Source: Chrysoporthe austroafricana (lineage: Eukaryota; Ascomycota; Sordariomycetes; Diaporthales; Cryphonectriaceae). From it: 64,000 bases of DNA. The position numbers and the translations under genes are program-made. Of the stretch, positions 24,036 through 35,912 are shown one piece after another. Each line of letters begins with the position of its first letter. Positions within the stretch are counted from its first letter, which is position 1. Under the pieces are notes generated by a model that made no database searches, was not told where the DNA came from, and was given only the letters and a program-made list of their open reading frames with translations. Location: positions 186,001 through 250,000 of the forward strand of contig JYIP02000010.1 of the NCBI GenBank assembly GCA_001051155.2, in the 5' to 3' direction.

Positions 24036-25548
24036 CCGGTCTGGAGGGGAATTGCGAGCACCCTTCGAGCGGTATAATGCAGAAGAGTGGTTCTTTGCTG
24101 ACAATCGCCCCCCAGTAGGGCGAACGGCTGACAAGACGTCCCGTTTGCCAGACCCCCGTCGTGGCTTGATTATATCTATTGTGTGCCGGTGTTGGGTGAG
24201 GCTTTTCCGGGATTGAGGGCCCTAGGGTTGAAGGGTTTGAGTAGGATGGAGTTGCGATTCAGCGGGGAAAGGGGGATATCCGGGAGTGCACTTGGCGGTC
24301 AAAAGGCGATAGAAGGTGATGCATTTATATTTGTTTGAGATGACTTGCAATACGATTCCCCTATGTTGAGCGTTGGGCGAAGACAGTCAGTTTAACAGAG
24401 TAACCCAAACAATGCCAATACGGATAAGACGCGATGCATGCAATACTACTCAAGGATAACCGCTAAATCAGTCAAGGCAGGCGTTGGGCAACTAAAACAA
24501 ACCGGAGCATTGTTAGTTGCGTCTTCGTGCCAGGATCTGACTAGTGGCTCCTGCTCATCATTTCGTCGCTTTCGCTCTGATTTACCTAACTCCTACGCCA
24601 CTGAGGCCTACCAGAGGTTGGTGGCATCTGCTGATGGTTGATGGCGTACAGTCAAAACTAGGCAATACAGCCAACCCGTAGCCACGGTTTATCCTGGCCG
24701 TCAAGGGGCGCTTACGGAGCCTGGTGCGTGCTCCGTCCACTGCAGGCCCGTTCATGTGAGGCCATGTGAGGCCAGGTGATGCCATGTGAGGCCCTTTCCT
24801 TCTTCCTTTCTTGCTTTTTTTCCTCCTCTTTTTCGTTCTTTTTCTACTTCCACTCCCGTAGCTGCAGAGCCGGATGCTACGGTGACGACCATGAGGCCAC
24901 CAAGTGCAGCTGTGTGGGATGCGCCCCTCATGTGGCTGCTTACTTGCATACAGTGAGGAGCTTCGTTGCGTGTTACTGAATGGTGGCCTCATTTGATAGT
25001 CTGCTGGCCTCAATGCAAGTCACTGCCGTCTCATCTCGCATTGCTCGTCATTAAAATGCTGGCATGTCCGTCCCCATCTCCCCGGCATTACGGCCTACTC
25101 TCGTAGTTCCTGACAACCCAAGTCATTGGGCTGTTGACCTCTTTAAAAGCTTCCCTTTGTCATCTTCTCCTGGAACGTTCAGCGCTGAACATTTTTCTCC
25201 AGCGCCGCGCCCCAGAACAACGGCATCCAGCCTCGGAAACCTGAACTTCGTAAGGTATTGCATTAGGAATAAGAACATAATCGGCCCGGAGTTTTGCTTC
25301 CAGTCGCCCCTTCTCACACTGCTGGAGGTGTGATCGAGTATCTCTGCGCCAAACATCGTCAACTCGGATTCGTCGCATTAGTACAAGGCTTTCGCGAACA
25401 CTTCAGCACTGGACCTTTCGGAATCGGACTGTTCTATCATCATTACCGGCAGATTCTTCTCGGAGTCATCCCGCAGCAGCGGAGCCAGAGGAAGGAGCCC
25501 TCAAGCTTCTCTCCCATCATACGTTTACTCTCCTCAAGGAACCGTGCC
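24036..25548. other. Intergenic between the zinc-finger paralogues
   Basis: Contains a short GCCATGTGAG tandem repeat at about 24750-24793 followed by a C/T-rich tract to about 24850. No gene is supported; the frame at 25064-25333 has no recognisable feature and probably belongs to the promoter or leader of paralogue B. Confidence 0.5.
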
Positions 25549-27154
25549 ATGGAATCTTCGCTTGTTCTGCCCACCTCACCCTACCTGAGGACAGATGACT
25601 TGGAACCATTGTCTCTCTTGCTAGCCCATCCATGCTTGCATGGCGGGCTCAGTCAGAGCGTGACAACGGATAGCCATCTGTCTCTTGGTAGGCTGAGGTC
25701 GGACATATCAAGTATAGTTCCTAGTGCAGGCCCCTTGGGTTGTGATGAGACTATGTTGGTGGGGAACTTGATGGGTCTCTCCTCTCTCTTGGCTGACGAG
25801 GCAGCAATGCCGCCGTCGATGGCAACTTCGTTGCCACTAGCACCCAACATTGGGGTGTCTAGTACTATGCCATACACAGCTATACCTGGCCAACTGGCCC
25901 GCCCTTGCGCGTGTCAGCTGGCTTCAGGTCTGGCTGCAGAGAGGGCGATTGCTCATCAGATCCTGCCGCAGAGTCTATATCATCATGGCTCGCGCTGGGA
26001 TCTGGTGAGCAAGCTGCCCCATCTCGCACTTTGGAAATGATATAAGACTGACCACCGAGGCTGAAGTTGAACCAGCAGTTTGAGCACATGCCTTTCGTCC
26101 AAGCTGCTGAGCCGTCCTTCTTCGACGCGGCCCCTGGCCCGGGCGAGACTCTTCTCTCTGAGCCGAGCGGTCATACAAATGGCTGGCAAAGCAACAACTC
26201 CCAGGCGATGTCTTTGCTACCGCTAGCGGGCGACGACTTCTTGACGGATTCTCTGGACTTGGGCACCGCAATGCTGGATCAAACACTCTCGTCTGTCGAT
26301 CAGACCATCTCAATCCAACCAGTTCATCCTGTCCACTGGGACGCGCTTTCCCGACACCAGCCAGTCTCATCCGCAACGATGGCCACGGCTCAGACTGCTG
26401 CTTTTCGCGACGACGCACCAGTTCTGATCGATGTCGCGAGCTTCGAGTTCGGAGCTGGGCAATCCTCGTTCCAACAGCTGGATAACACACCCGGCGCAAT
26501 CGAGGGAAGCGAGGTGGAATTAAGCAGCCTCCAGCAACCAGAAGCTCCCAACCCCCAGCCTTCCTCGCCTAGCGGGCTGGTCGAAGAACAAGCAGCCCAA
26601 GGACCTACCATTGACTCCTCGTCGAGCTCCGCTTCCAAGTCCCCCACCGCCACAATATCCCGACCACCGTCCGTGAGGTCACGGCCGAGCTCCGCAGAGC
26701 CTGCCAGCCCGCAGCCCGTGGAAGGTCTACCACGGGAGATCCCGAAGCTGGAGACGTTCCGTTGCGAACACTGCTCAAAGCTGTTTGCGAACCGCATCGA
26801 ATTGAGGTGAGTCCTGCGTCTCTTTGTCAACCCCATGCGCACGGAGGGGGGCTCTTGCTCACACGACCCATCCCAACCAGACGCCACACGGACCGAGTGG
26901 CCAAGCGCCTGAATTGCCCGGTCCCAGAATGCCCCTTTACCGCGTCTTCCATGAAGGACGTCCAGCGACACATCACCACCATCAAGCACCGCGGAGAGGC
27001 AGGCGACATTACGAACCACATCTGTCCGGTGGGGGGGTGTTCATACCAGAGCCCTCGTTCAGACAATTTCAGACGGCATATGCGAATGAAGCATCAGCGT
27101 TCGATCGTGCCGCCAACGACGGGGGGTAACAGAAGAAGCTCAGGATTGGCATGA
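25549..27154 (+). CDS. C2H2 zinc-finger protein, paralogue B
   Basis: Exons 25549-26004, 26076-26806 and 26881-27154 give 486 residues. About 400 residues of Ser/Gln/Pro-rich, partly acidic sequence (a possible activation region) precede the fingers. The first finger FRCEHCSKLFANRIELR-RRH is split by intron 2. Two CX4C fingers follow: NCPVPECPF...HITTIKH and ICPVGGCSYQSPRSDNFRRHMRMKH. Both intron positions and phases match paralogue A, and the text around intron 1 (HQILPQS...WDL here, HHLLPQS...WADL in A) aligns. This supports tandem duplication. The intron-1 acceptor may be the CAG at 26073-26075 or the next CAG. Likely a transcription factor; regulon unknown. Confidence 0.82.
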
Positions 27155-27939
27155 CGATGGCTCTTCCAGATACCATTTTCAGAACTCTGTTGAAGTATAC
27201 AGCTAGGTAGAGGAGGCAGGTCTGCAGGACAGAAACATTTACCAGCGAAGATATTAGAGTCAGGGCATGAGTAAAAGCGATGGGAGGGCGAGTGGGTCTG
27301 AAGACTAGGGATACAATAAAGTATCTAGAGGACTTGCTTTGGTTTCACATGTGCGAGGCGTTGGTTGCTTGAGGTGTAGATCTGGGGTCGGGTTGCGTCA
27401 TTGATCACTGGAACGAGGAGATGCAGTGCAAGGTGACCATGAGAAGACTCACGGGCGGATCTGTGCCAGCTGCATACCACATGCAGTCGAAGATCGTTGG
27501 CTCTTTACGGAGATTTCCCTCCTGAGCACCTGAACAACTATGGCAACGTCATATTCTGGCGTACATTGCCTAGCTTAGCTCCAGCCAACAATAATATGCA
27601 ACTGCAGCGCTACAGAGAGCTACCCCGTCAGCCCGTTACGACCGTCTCCAAGGCCATCGTCATAGTGATCTAGAATAATTTCATGACATCATCCCCTCAT
27701 CCCTCGCCTGCAGATGAGACCAGCCAGACCCTTTTAATAATTCACCTCTCGCCTGTTCGCGGACGTGTGCGACCATAACCGCAGAGCTCTCCTACAAACC
27801 TCACTTCCGCGAAATCAATCCCTAGAATTGAAAAAGAGATCCACGAGCAAGCTCTCACGTCGCGACCGACCAAACCCGGACAGAACAACCTCTCTTCACC
27901 TCACAAAGATCAACCACGCCACCAATCGCCCCTCTCACA
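27155..27939. other. Intergenic, 0.8 kb
   Basis: 3' region of the zinc-finger gene and promoter of the LEA-like gene. CT- and CA-rich leader sequence directly precedes the ATG at 27940. No gene seen. Confidence 0.55.
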
Positions 27940-28406
27940 ATGTCGTTCCTCACCGAAGCCACCGCCCGCCGCATGACAGCCCTCAGCCGCAGCGCCGCGA
28001 ACGCGACCTTCACCACGCTGCCGCGCGCATCCTTCAGCAGCACCGTGCAGCTGCACAAGAACCCCGTGGACGCAGCAAAGGACACGCTGAAGTCCGTCGA
28101 CCGCGCGGTGAGCGACAAGCTCGTGGATGGCATCAACGTGGGCAGTACGTCGCAGCTCCAGACCACGCAAAAGGGGGGGATGAGGCCGTGCACCTGACAG
28201 ACTGACTGACTGACTCGCTTCCCACAGCTCACGTCAAGGACAAGGTAAAGGAGGCCACTGCCGACATCTCCTCCGGCAAGGTGAGCGGTGATGCCGCCAA
28301 GCTGCGGGGCGAGGCCCAGGGCAAGGCGCAGGAGCTCAAGGGAGAGGCGAAGGGCAAGGCTAGTGAGCTGAAGGGCAAGGCGAAGGAGAAGGTGAACGAG
28401 CTGTAA
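27940..28406 (+). CDS. LEA/CsbD-like stress protein, probably mitochondrial
   Basis: Exons 27940-28144 and 28228-28406 (83-nt intron) encode 127 residues. The N-terminus (SFLTEATARRMTALSRSAA ... RASFSST) has the Arg/Ser/Ala character and RxSFSS pattern of a matrix-targeting presequence. The C-terminal half is made of Lys/Glu/Ala/Gly-rich 11-residue-type repeats (GEAQGKAQELK, GEAKGKASELK, GKAKEKVNEL), as in late-embryogenesis-abundant and CsbD-like proteins. These are usually unfolded in water and protect membranes or proteins during desiccation or heat. No catalytic motif. The intron 3' end has four overlapping CTGAC branch-site-like units before CCCACAG. Confidence 0.82.
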
Positions 28407-30821
28407 GGTGGGGATCCGCACGGGGAAAGGAGAACGAGAGGTGGTGGTGAGACTCCAGTGATTATCGGCGCAGAGGTGGTCATTGGCCTGGCGAGTGGAT
28501 TTTAGCTGCTATTACCGGCACCCCCAGGCATTGCATCGTTCAGGTGTTCGGTTTTGAAATTTAAAAAGCTCATAATTCCAACCTTATCCTGTGCTCCCTC
28601 ACGATATACGGCTTGTTGGGCGTAGAATTCATGGGAACTCTCGCTGCTCGTACGTATTTCTGACTGAGAATTTACTATCTCATCACTTGAGTAGCAAAGG
28701 AAGGGATCATCAACAGGGCATATTGTAGTCTACACATAAGTGGGGCACAAGTCAACCGCCCAGGGGGAACTCTTGCTTATTGGTGAATGGGTGAGCTTGT
28801 CTGAAATTGACTTGAATCACAAAAGCCATTCTGCTGTCAACCTACCCTTGAGGCTATGCGGCAACAATGATGACCCGAGGATGAAATTGCCGATCTCACT
28901 GAAACATGACAGACACAGCAGATCAGGGGATCAGGACCCAGAGAGTAGGGAGATTCGAAAGCAAGAAAGAATTGTTCGTCGTCGATTAGTATCACAAATA
29001 CGAGGGAAATAGGTGCTAAAAAAAAAAAAAACAATACAAAGCCAGAAGACTTGAAGTGCCCCCGTAATTGTTACTGGGCGGACTTTCGAGAGAAGGAAGC
29101 CTGCGGTGTGGCGAAGCCAAGCCATGCTAGGGCGCTTTCTCTTCGACCCGCTCAGCTCTCGAACATAGATAGACCAGTAGCTTGGGGTCCGCCAGGAGGA
29201 TTAATCAATATTGATGTGAAACCTGACTACACGTCAGCTCGTAACGGATACCTGGTATGGCTCCGAAAAGTTCATGCGCGCTGCGTGTCGCTCGGTTGCT
29301 GGATTGAATATGCCTGCGTATTTACGTAGGATAGTAATTACTGCGCAGGAACAAGTCCGTCTTCAGTTCAATACGCTCTAGGATGAGAGCATTCTAATAC
29401 GGAGATCGCTCTAGACCGTAGATGCAATCAGCCATGTTCTGTCGTCTAGTCCGTCATCAATATTGATATATCAGTACCCTAGATTAACAGCGCCACATAG
29501 CATATCCGACGCCATTGGTTGCGCCCTCAAATGAGTCTTCCTCGATTATTCACACTTGACTCGATGAGCTGAGGTTATCTTCATAGGAATGGCTTCAAGG
29601 TCCTCACCATATATCCCCTCCATGCCTACCTGGGTAATGTGATAAGCGCTCAGCATTCATCTCAAGGGAGACGCCATGCTTACGACGGCCTGTGGCGCAG
29701 CCATCAGAGATGTCAGCTTCCCAGGTGAAGGATATTACACCTTTGGCTGCTGAAGGATAAGCAGTGCGTAGGACACTAGCAGGCTTAATAATATAAAAGA
29801 TTAGTTAGACCGGACGTGGTAATCGGGGAAACTTCCGTCCGCAGAGCTCAGATGCCAGTCTCAGGTCGGAAGAGAGGGAAGATGCCATGGACATCCGATT
29901 ACATTCAATGGCACCATATCAGTATGTTCGGAATAGTTGAAGCTAGCGGCATAGGAATCGCTAAGCGTGGCTGAGTTCTTTTCAGATATCGACGGGCGTC
30001 GCAACTCGCTCGGACTGGCGAGGCATGGCATTGCTGGCTACCTCTACAACCTGGTACCTTGGTTAGCCTGAGTGGGAGTTCGTGAATTATCTGCGAAGCC
30101 TCTTCAACCACGTGGCGCAGGAACAGGCAAAGCGAAATTCGCAAACTACCCACTAAAACCTGACGGCAGCAGACAACAACAACAAGACTATCATCGCAGC
30201 GCGCCTGATGCCAGCATATCGATGTCAGCAGAGCGCAGCTGCATCCTACCGGCCCCAACCCCCAGGTACCAGAGCGTGCATAGGTAGTAGTAAAAATACC
30301 TTCGTACTCAGCTGCCAAGAGCGTAGCCTATCTCAGCCATCGTTGTCGGCTTGCTTATGCTAAGTTCGCACGTTCGTCAGGGACAACTCGGCTGGGACCC
30401 GTCGCGAACGTCGTTCTCGCTTTGGACCCACACCTATCCGGGAATGGCCCGGAGAAAGAAGCCTGGCATGTCGCTTGGGAAGCCTCGTCATTGGCTGCCG
30501 ATGAGAATAAGCATCGTGAAAGTGTGGGTCTGGTCCGACATGCTGGGATCCTCCCTTGGTGGCTCGGCGTGCACTCGACAAGGGCCTCGAGAATTAGTGT
30601 GCTGCCTTGGGCCATTTTTATCTGGACGGAGGATCCGGAAGGCCATAGAGATATAAGACGCAGAGGCTTCCATAGCGGAATGAATGACGTCCGGGGAAGT
30701 ACTCTGATAACCAAAGCTCACCCAAGACTATCAGCCGTTGGACTGCTTCCCGAAACGAGGCAGCCGTCCCGAGAAAAGTTGTTCGATAATCGAAAGGCGC
30801 AAGCAGAAAATCTTATCCAAC
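28407..30821. other. Intergenic, 2.4 kb
   Basis: More AT-rich than the left part of the window. It contains an A13 run near 29018-29031 and no convincing ORF, tRNA or repeat family that I can identify. Confidence 0.5.
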
Positions 30822-31884
30822 ATGGGCAGAAGCGCAGCCGTCGAGGCCCAGATAGAGGCGATGCATCAAGCCAGCTGCTACCCTTATACGCCGGGAATTG
30901 AGCCCTCATATGGCTATGTCCCCTCGGAAGCAGCAGGCATCGTCTTCGTCGTCCTCTTCGCCATGCCGTTCTTTTATCATACCTTTCAGTCCATCCGATT
31001 ACGTGCGACGACATCCATTCTACTTGCCCTTGGCGCTTTGAGTGAGTTTATGCAACCCCCTCCACCTTTGGGAGAGAAAGAAAAAAATGAAAAAGAAAAA
31101 AACAAAAGAGTGTTTTTGATTACCTTCTCCTTCGTACATTCGTATATGTACTGACTCTTCCCTCCCCCATACAGCCGAACTGATAGGATGGGCTGCCCGC
31201 GTGTACTCGTCCCGCTGCCCGTACAACGGCGACGCCTTCCTTGCGCAGGAGGTGACCCTGATCATCGCGCCCGTCTTTTTCTCTGCGGCCCTTTACGTCC
31301 TTCTCGGCCGCCTCATCATCGACCTCGGCCCGGGGTCCTCCATGCTCTCCGCGAAGATGTACACGATCGTCTTCTGCGCGTGCGACCTCATCTCCCTCAT
31401 CGTGCAGGCCATCGGCGGCGCCAAGGCGAGCACGGCGGGTGACGACATCGCATCACAAGAGATGGGGACGCACATCATGGTGGCCGGTATCGCGTTCCAG
31501 CTGTTCACCATGACCCTGTTCGGCCTGCTCGTCGTCGACTTCTTCCGGCGGGTACTCGCCCGGGGCAGCGAGTTCCGCAGCATGGTCACGAGGCCGATGC
31601 GGCTGGTCCTGGGCGCCATGATCGTGAGCTTCGCCATGATCTACATCAGGAGCGTCTACAGGACCGTCGAGCTCGCGCAGGGCTGGTCGGGCTACCTGAT
31701 CACGCACCAGGGGTACTTTCTCGGGCTGGATGCGGCGATCATGGTCATCGCCGTGGCGGTCTTTGTGGCCATTGACCCTGCGCTCATGTTCAGGAAGGAG
31801 GGGTATGGCAGCATGCTGGGGGCGAAGCAATCCCGTGAGGCCTCTGACTCTGAGACTGGTATGTCTATGGGGCCGATGCGGTGA
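30822..31884 (+). CDS. RTA1-family seven-transmembrane protein
   Basis: Exons 30822-31041 and 31175-31884 (133-nt intron) give 309 residues. The N-terminus is extracellular-like with one Cys (ASCYPYTPG). Seven hydrophobic segments follow, starting with EAAGIVFVVLFAMPFFYH. RTA1 signatures include TELIGWAARVYSS after the splice, LGRLIIDLGPGSSMLS, CDLISLIVQAIGGAKAS and SVYRTVELAQGWSGYL with its Arg-x-x-Tyr-Arg motif. The tail is short and charged. RTA1/RSB1 proteins are linked to lipid translocation and resistance to membrane-active compounds such as 7-aminocholesterol; substrate here unknown. No obvious functional link to its neighbours. Confidence 0.92.
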
Positions 31885-33045
31885 ACAACGGCGAGATCGA
31901 CGGAGCACACTGGCAGATACTGAAGGCAAGGTGTCGTCGTACCGGTGGAGCGCACTTCGCATTCTTCTTTTTCCTTTGTTTTCTTTGGATGGTCGTAGAC
32001 GGTGGCACATTTCTGTTGAGCTTCTTTCACTTGGGTTCAGACATGAGGCTTGGGCAGGCTCACGGCGTTACGGAGGAGCTGTAAAACAGTTCGTTTGGAA
32101 TAGATACCATATGCACAGACCAGCAGTCATGAAGCCCAAGGCCGTCCAGTGGCGCTTATTGGGTGACTATTTTATCGGTCAAAATTCTTGCCTACCTAAA
32201 CCATATCACACAGTCCACTTCATTTGCTCCTTAAGCCCTGTCGCAAAATCATCTCGCTGCATGCACAGCCGATAAGAAACCTTGCCACTGCCTGATGTTA
32301 AACGCGGCATCATGACAGGGCCCGGTGTATGAAACACAGATTCACTCCATTTCGCCCAATTCCTCCTTTGGTGCAGGCGAGGAGTCTGCGAAGGACGAAG
32401 CTGGAAATGTTTTAGACAGATGAGAAATAATACGGCTTGCGTGGGTACAATGTTGAAACTTTAGTACTACAAATTGGTGGAGTTTCATTTCGTAAATCAT
32501 CAAGAAGCCCTGTTCGCGGTGATCGGACTGAAATGTACTATCAGCCCCTGGATACGATGTGGTGAGAGAAGTCTTTAAGTGTTTTCACGTAGCCAAGTAC
32601 GGCGCGCTAGCCTAACCGGCTCTAGAGAGCTGTGTTATGTAAGCCTTAGAAGCCTTAGGGGCAGGGATCGGGGGCGACAAGGGTGCAGGGACCCCACGCG
32701 TCGACACCACAGCACGCAGTAGAGCTCTCCAGCCTGCCAGCTTCGCCTTCGCTTTGACCTCACCAGCGCGTCCCTCCCAAATTTTGCCCGAATGCACGAA
32801 AGAGAGAAAGGCAACAAACAGGCCTTGTCTCGCACCGCAGCCACGGCCACCAACGAGTTGTTGACGATCAGACGCCTTGGATTGTGCCATTGCTTTCAGC
32901 TTTAGCACGTTATGTCTCTCTGAGCTCAACGCGCCGCGTAGAAATCTCGAGCGCCCTCCGCCTCTTCCCCATTACGGTCTTCCTCTACCTCCTTGCGGAT
33001 CCCCTTCCCAACCCTACGACACTCGCGACCTCCAAGGCAGCCGGT
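31885..33045. other. Intergenic, 1.2 kb
   Basis: 3' region of RTA1 and promoter/leader of the Nup37-like gene. No gene supported. Confidence 0.55.
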
Positions 33046-35402
33046 ATGACGGATTACTTGAAGCCGCGTGTGCGGCACACAGTTCAAAACACACAATACA
33101 CGTACGTATACTCGCTATGAAGGCCTTGCTCTGTGTGCTGCAGCAGCAGCAGCAGCAGCCGAGGACCACTCTGGGCTGACCGCATTTGAATAGATACAAC
33201 CTCAACCGCCGCATTCGTGACGTCAAGACGTATCCTATCCTCTCCCCGCAAGGCTCCTCAATCTTCCTCTACGGCCACGAGAATGGCGTCACCGTCGTCT
33301 GGCGAGGTGGCCGTCGTCTCAAGCCCGCCAAGGCCCAACCACCAAGGACGGCCCTAGGCAACAAACAGAACGGTTCCTCAGGCGGCGCGGACGATGCTGT
33401 CATGATCCTCGACTCGGATGAGGAAGATGCACCATCATCTGCTCCTGCCGCCTTCGTTGACAGGCCCGAATTCGAGAACGAAGTAGTCGAGGATGTGACT
33501 GGGTATTCTGAGATCATTCAGACGTTGGATCTCGCCCTAGGCACCGACGTGTTCCACATCGCAGTCCTGCCTCTTACACCACGGCCTACTGGGGAGACGT
33601 TAGGGGATGCCGCCATACTGTCGGAGAAGATGGTCTTCGCTGTGACCTGCGCAGCAGGTTCCGTCTACGTTATAACACTGCCGCTGACCCCGCCGTCACA
33701 CGACAGCAAGGCCCGCGAGGAGCTACGTGCGGACCTGCTTGCCGGCGCCGCGGGCAGAGGCAAATGGGGCGAGACCCTGATCCAGTTGACTGGCCAGCTC
33801 AGACACGCTGATGGCATAGCCATCACTGTGATGCGCAACAGGCCGAACAGCTCTGCTTCACGTGGCCGATCAACCCCGCGTGTCATCGTCGCGGTCCACT
33901 CCAAAGATGCGTCAGGCGTACTGCGCCTATGGGATGTTCCCATCGATCGGACCACTGACAACACATCCCTCGAAGCCTTCCAGACCGAGTTCCTTCCGAG
34001 CCCACTGACCGGCATAGCCTTCAACCCGAACCCGTCGCACCCGACCCAGCTCCTCGCCGTCGCGTCGCCCCACGCCGTTCGAATATACGACTATTCCATA
34101 TCATCGATCTCGCAAGATGACCTCTCTGAGGGGCCTTGGCCTATCCATGGCTCGTGGCTCATCTCCCTCTACGCGCCGTTCATACGTGGCAGCGTGTCAT
34201 CCTCAAGAAAACCGATCGTCGGCGCCAACTGGATATCGCACGGAAGAGCAATCATAGCCTTGATGGCAGATGGACAATGGGGAATATGGGACGTTGAAGG
34301 CGCAGGGCCATTGGGAAATGGAACCGGCGACTCGACGTCTCTATTTGGAAAGCACAGCTCTGCTGTGCGAGGGGCCGCCCTAACAGCCTTCAACGCATCG
34401 GGACAACTAGAGGGTTCGAGTCCGCTGCGAACTACAGGCTCACACGGTGACAGTTTTGGATCCAATGATTTCAATTCGAGCGGCCGTCGCAGTTCCCTCT
34501 TGTCAGTTTTTGCCAGCGGACCAGAACGACTTGCCTCTGTCAAGGGTGGTGTGGAGGTCGTACGACTGCCCAGCTCGCGGGATCTGGTTTCTGGCGAGGA
34601 GAGCGTGGTCCTCTGGATTGGCGGCACCGATACACTGGTCTGCGTTATTCCTGTTGTTGCGAAGTTCTGGGATACGCAAATCCGACGCAGTGCTGGCGGT
34701 GGAGTCAATCTCTTCAGTGGTGCGCAACCTTCACGCATGATACGTCTAACAGAGCTGAACGCGGGCCTACTCGGCGAGCGATTCTGCGGCGTGGATGCAG
34801 TGCCCAAACTACAACGTCGCCAGCCTGCTACGTCAGACGACCCATATGATGCTCCTGCAAACGAGAGCACAGGGTTGCCTGTCGAAGTACTTGTCCGTGG
34901 CGAGAGCAGGCTCGTAGTCGTTCAGGATTACCAAGACGTCGATACGGCACCTTTACGACACCCTACGCAAAAGAAGAGACTTGTCCTCGCAAACAAACCG
35001 GTGGAGCCTGTCAATGCCATCATCGTCCACCAACGGCCCGATGCACCGAAACTCACCCAGACTTTTGAGAACCTCAGCCTACGTCCCAGCACGCGGGGCA
35101 GTGTGCAAACACAATCGTTGAAGCTTTTTGGTGAAAGCTTCAGCCAGTCGCATGACAACATGGCTGACGAGACCATGGACTACCAGCCTGCACCAATGGC
35201 TCTCCCATCTCGACCTAGTAACATGGGTCTCGAGTTCATGGATGACCTGGACGCCGCGGCGGACGCAGGTTACGAGTTGGACGCTGAAGACCGCGATGTC
35301 GAAAACGAAATCATGGACCTCATGGAACTCGACTCACAGCTGGAGCAGATGGAGGAGGAGCGCATGCGCGGGACAAAGCGGGTGTTCTTCGAGGAGGGTT
35401 AG
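33046..35402 (+). CDS. NUP37: Nup37-like beta-propeller nucleoporin
   Basis: Exon 33046-33101 (MTDYLKPRVRHTVQNTQ...) joins exon 33194-35402 through a 92-nt intron containing a CAG repeat, giving 754 residues to the first TAG. The start region YNLNRRIRDVKTYPILSPQGSSIFLYGHE, then NGVTVVWRGGRR, and WD-type blades (DASGVLRLWDVP, LLAVASPHAVRIYDYS, MADGQWGIWDVEG) fit the large fungal Nup37 of the Y-complex. From memory the Chaetomium orthologue is about 750 residues. An acidic loop (MILDSDEEDAPS) interrupts the first part. The C-terminal third is low-complexity and ends in an acidic helix. The family call is moderate: other WD40 scaffold proteins are possible. The same frame continues open after the TAG (next entry). 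Confidence 0.65.
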
Positions 35403-35912
35403 CGCCCCTCTGCGAAGCCTGCCGGCGGAGGTCAGCAACAGAGCGAAGGCCAGGAGACGCGGTCTAAGAGACAGGCGACCAGCGAGAAGCACGTCAGTTT
35501 TGAGGGCCAACTGGTGGATTTGAGCGACAATTCGGATCCCTATCATCCCACTCCCGCTATTCAGAGGACACCGTTGGCTGAAAAGAAAGTGTTTCTTGAA
35601 GGATATACCGATTCTCCCGAGTTCACACACGTTGAAAATCCGGTCGTGCATATGGAGCAAGAGGTGCTCCCCGAGGAGCGCAAGGATCACCTTAGCCATT
35701 CGATCCGGCACCCACTCAGTCAAGTCATGAATATGGACGACGAGAACACATTGCCCGAGAGCCTGCGTGGAGGAATCGCTCCAAGTGTGGAAATTGGCGG
35801 CGAGGGCGTCGGAGCACCTATCGCGATCAGCGATGATGACGAGACCTTACTCGATGAGGAAGAGGACCTTGGTGAGCCCGACGACGATACGTTCGAGTTC
35901 CTGCTGAGATGA
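35403..35912 (+). other. In-frame coding-like extension after the Nup37-like TAG
   Basis: Immediately after the TAG at 35400-35402 the same reading frame stays open for 169 codons to a TGA at 35910-35912. The text looks like genuine protein, not 3'UTR: KHVSFEGQLVDLSDNSDP, EKKVFLEGYTDSPEF and a very acidic end (AISDDDETLLDEEEDLGEPDDD). No ATG is well placed for an independent gene. Three explanations fit: a nonsense change or sequencing error, stop-codon readthrough, or removal of the stop inside a 54-nt in-frame intron (35382-35435, GTGTTC...GTCAG; no good branch site). Confidence 0.6.
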
